From assembly GCA_029863245.1 (NCBI GenBank), contig JAOTVV010000034.1, forward strand, positions 1 through 33,008: a stretch of 33,008 nt of DNA, given 5' to 3'. Source of the stretch: Gemmatimonadota bacterium (GTDB lineage Bacteria; Gemmatimonadota; Gemmatimonadetes; Gemmatimonadales; GWC2-71-9). The position numbers and the translations under genes were made by a program. This document shows positions 31,993 through 33,008 of this stretch, in pieces. Each line of letters opens with the position of its first letter. Position 1 is the stretch's first letter. The notes under the pieces are model-generated. The model was given only the letters and a program-made list of their open reading frames with translations. It was not told the DNA's origin and made no database searches.

Positions 31993-32420
31993 CTAGGGGA
32001 GCGGCAGCCGGTGTGCCAGCGGGTACTGCAGCACGGCGTCATAGTGCTCCGCCAGGGGCGCTGTTGTGGATGATCCCCTCGATGTTGAGCAACACGCCGG
32101 CCGACGTGAACACGGGGTCATCCAATGGCAGGAACACCGTTTGATCCGGAAACGACTCGACCATCACACGGCGCAGTTCGTTGGGCGGTGACGCGTCGTG
32201 CACGTCGTACACGAGAACCGGGCCTCCGCTCGCCGGCAGGATGGTAGCCGCCATGATACCGATGACGAACACCGAGCCCCAGGGAACTCCGGAAGTCGCG
32301 GATCGCCTCGAACATGCCGAGCATGAGTCCCGGCTGCCAGCGATGAAGTCCTCGAGAACCCAATTCGCGTAACTCGGCCCCTCCACGAGCAGTTGTCGGA
32401 AACCGCGTGCGTGGGGGTGC
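31993..32420 (-). pseudogene. frameshifted remnant of a membrane-protein gene
   Basis: Coding-like segments occur in successive minus-strand frames: RQLLVEGPSYANWVLEDFIA (about 32337-32400), then GLMLGMFEAIRDFRSS in another frame (about 32290-32338), then GSVFVIGIMAATILPASGGP and VLVYDVHDASPPNELRRVMV, and finally, after a third shift, PLAEHYDAVLQYPLAHRLPL with a TAG at 31993-31995. At least two frameshifts are needed. The middle includes one membrane helix. The tail recalls C-terminal parts of GT39-type membrane glycosyltransferases, but I cannot confirm it. No intact start was found. Confidence 0.5.
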
Positions 32421-32426
32421 GGCCGG

Positions 32427-32525
32427 CTATTTCCGCCAGCGGTCGTGCAGGTCTCGCAGGACGAATGCCAACGCCACCACCGAAAGGATGATGAGCCACC
32501 AGTACCCAGAGAGCACGTCACGCAT
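32427..32525 (-). CDS. 32-aa single-pass membrane microprotein, copy 2
   Basis: ATG at 32525, TAG at 32427-32429. GGAGGAGG lies 7 nt before the ATG, directly after the TGA of the GT39 gene (32541), so the two are coupled. The product begins MRDVLSGYWWLIILSVVALA and ends FVLRDLHDRWRK. It has one hydrophobic helix (about 7-23) opened by Tyr-Trp-Trp and a basic amphipathic end, so N-out/C-in is likely. It is exactly as long as copy 1 at 14534-14632, and the distance from the first base of GGAGGAG to the ATG (15 nt) is identical. The C-terminal halves differ in sequence but keep hydrophobicity and positive charge. Function unknown; it does not match KdpF or CydX patterns that I know. Confidence 0.75.
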   Translation of the reverse strand: MRDVLSGYWWLIILSVVALAFVLRDLHDRWRK

Positions 32526-32540
32526 CGATCAACCTCCTCC

Positions 32541-33008
32541 TCACACTTCCGGCCGCTGCGTCTCGCTCCGCGTGCCTGCCTGCGGGTTCCGCTCCCACAC
32601 GCCTTGCACGGTGGTGGTCGGCTCTCGGCACACCAGCACCGGGACGTCGTTCTCCTCCACGGTCCACTCGGCGGTCACACGCGTGGCGACCTCCGCCGAG
32701 GGGCACGTATCGTCGACCCATTCGCGCTCCACGCCCACGAACAGCATCACCTCGCCGGGCTTGTCGCCGGGGCCGAAGAAGTAGAAACTCCCCGCCATGC
32801 TCACGACGGGCGGGAGGCCGAGCGGCGGGCCGTACAGATCCAGCGCGCCCGCCTCGCCGTAGTTGGCGCCGTAGAGCACGGTGCGCGCTTTGTCTTCTTC
32901 CGGCAGCGCGTGATACACGGCCGCCACCCCCTCCACCAGCTCGCGCCAGGCGAGCATGTCGCCATAGTCCTGCGGCAGGCGGAGCACCACGCCGCGGTTG
33001 GTGGTGAC
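32541..33008 (-). CDS. GT39-type membrane glycosyltransferase, C-terminal part, 5' end beyond window
   Basis: The frame is open from the right edge to a TGA at 32541-32543, 155 residues. The segments RLPQDYGDMLAWRELVEGVA, GANYGEAGALDLYGPPLGLP, SFYFFGPGDKPGEVMLFVG and VEENDVPVLVCREP are, from memory, the soluble C-terminal tail of dolichyl-phosphate-mannose-protein-mannosyltransferase-like (GT39/ArnT-related) proteins. The catalytic Asp and membrane helices lie upstream, outside the window. An internal GTG at 32990 is not a true start because the reading frame continues unchanged before it. The microprotein gene follows after 15 nt. Confidence 0.8.
   Translation of the reverse strand, partial: VTTNRGVVLRLPQDYGDMLAWRELVEGVAAVYHALPEEDKARTVLYGANYGEAGALDLYGPPLGLPPVVSMAGSFYFFGPGDKPGEVMLFVGVEREWVDDTCPSAEVATRVTAEWTVEENDVPVLVCREPTTTVQGVWERNPQAGTRSETQRPEV

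Noticed and set aside
1..33008. CRISPR arrays, tRNA, rRNA, insertion sequences or phage genes
   Set aside because: No regularly spaced repeats, cloverleaf sequence, rRNA signature, transposase motif or phage structural gene was recognised by reading both strands.

Overview
The window looks like chromosomal DNA of a high-GC Gram-negative soil bacterium, most likely a member of Gemmatimonadota. This is inferred from gene style, not from a marker gene. The signs are very GC-rich third positions, many short lipoproteins with clear lipoboxes, a TolC/RND efflux set (so an outer membrane), a SARP/BTAD-type winged-helix region fused to a serine/threonine kinase and a TPR tail, a second membrane-anchored kinase, and an M14 carboxypeptidase with Asp-rich calcium-type loops. 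No rRNA, tRNA, CRISPR array, insertion sequence or phage module was seen. Two genes are cut by the window ends: a TPR lipoprotein at the left and a GT39-type glycosyltransferase at the right.

Layout. 1-1348 (-) holds the truncated TPR lipoprotein. 1523-4106 (-) is a tight operon: an unknown 133-aa protein, an AAC(6')-I-like acetyltransferase, a secreted protein, a four-helix membrane protein and a small lipoprotein. 4264-5169 (+) is a pirin. 5278-10893 (-) is a run of small soluble or membrane proteins (NmrA-like, FMN reductase, two alpha/beta hydrolases, DUF6632-like, DUF1579, VOC, a DUF4440-like remnant, DinB). 11100-12815 (+) is the M14 peptidase. 12864-13739 (-) is an M50-like membrane protein with an altered HExxH motif. 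14020-14529 (+) is a PepSY-like secreted protein. 14534-17172 (-) is a phosphate-uptake operon: DUF47/PhoU-like, PiT permease, lipoprotein hydrolase, then a 32-aa membrane microprotein. 17390-23953 (+) is a tripartite RND efflux operon whose TolC subunit carries an N-terminal substrate-binding-like domain. 24035-25797 (-) holds a DUF4097 lipoprotein and a zinc-peptidase lipoprotein, divergent from the 1120-aa SARP-kinase-TPR protein (25989-29351, +). A glycosyltransferase remnant and a second kinase follow. 31424-33008 (-) holds a BP74-like lipoprotein, a frameshifted remnant, a second 32-aa microprotein and the end of the GT39 gene.

The most novel-looking item is the pair of paralogous 32-aa single-pass membrane proteins (14534-14632 and 32427-32525, both -). 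They share the N-terminus MRD-x-LS-x-YWWLI and a Shine-Dalgarno at the same distance. Each starts right behind the stop codon of a larger gene, one in the phosphate operon and one behind the glycosyltransferase. Other points of interest are the TolC fusion, the HSVGH M50-like protein, a glycosyltransferase remnant that kept its frame and still overlaps the start of a kinase gene, and a palindrome-rich divergent promoter in front of the SARP-kinase.
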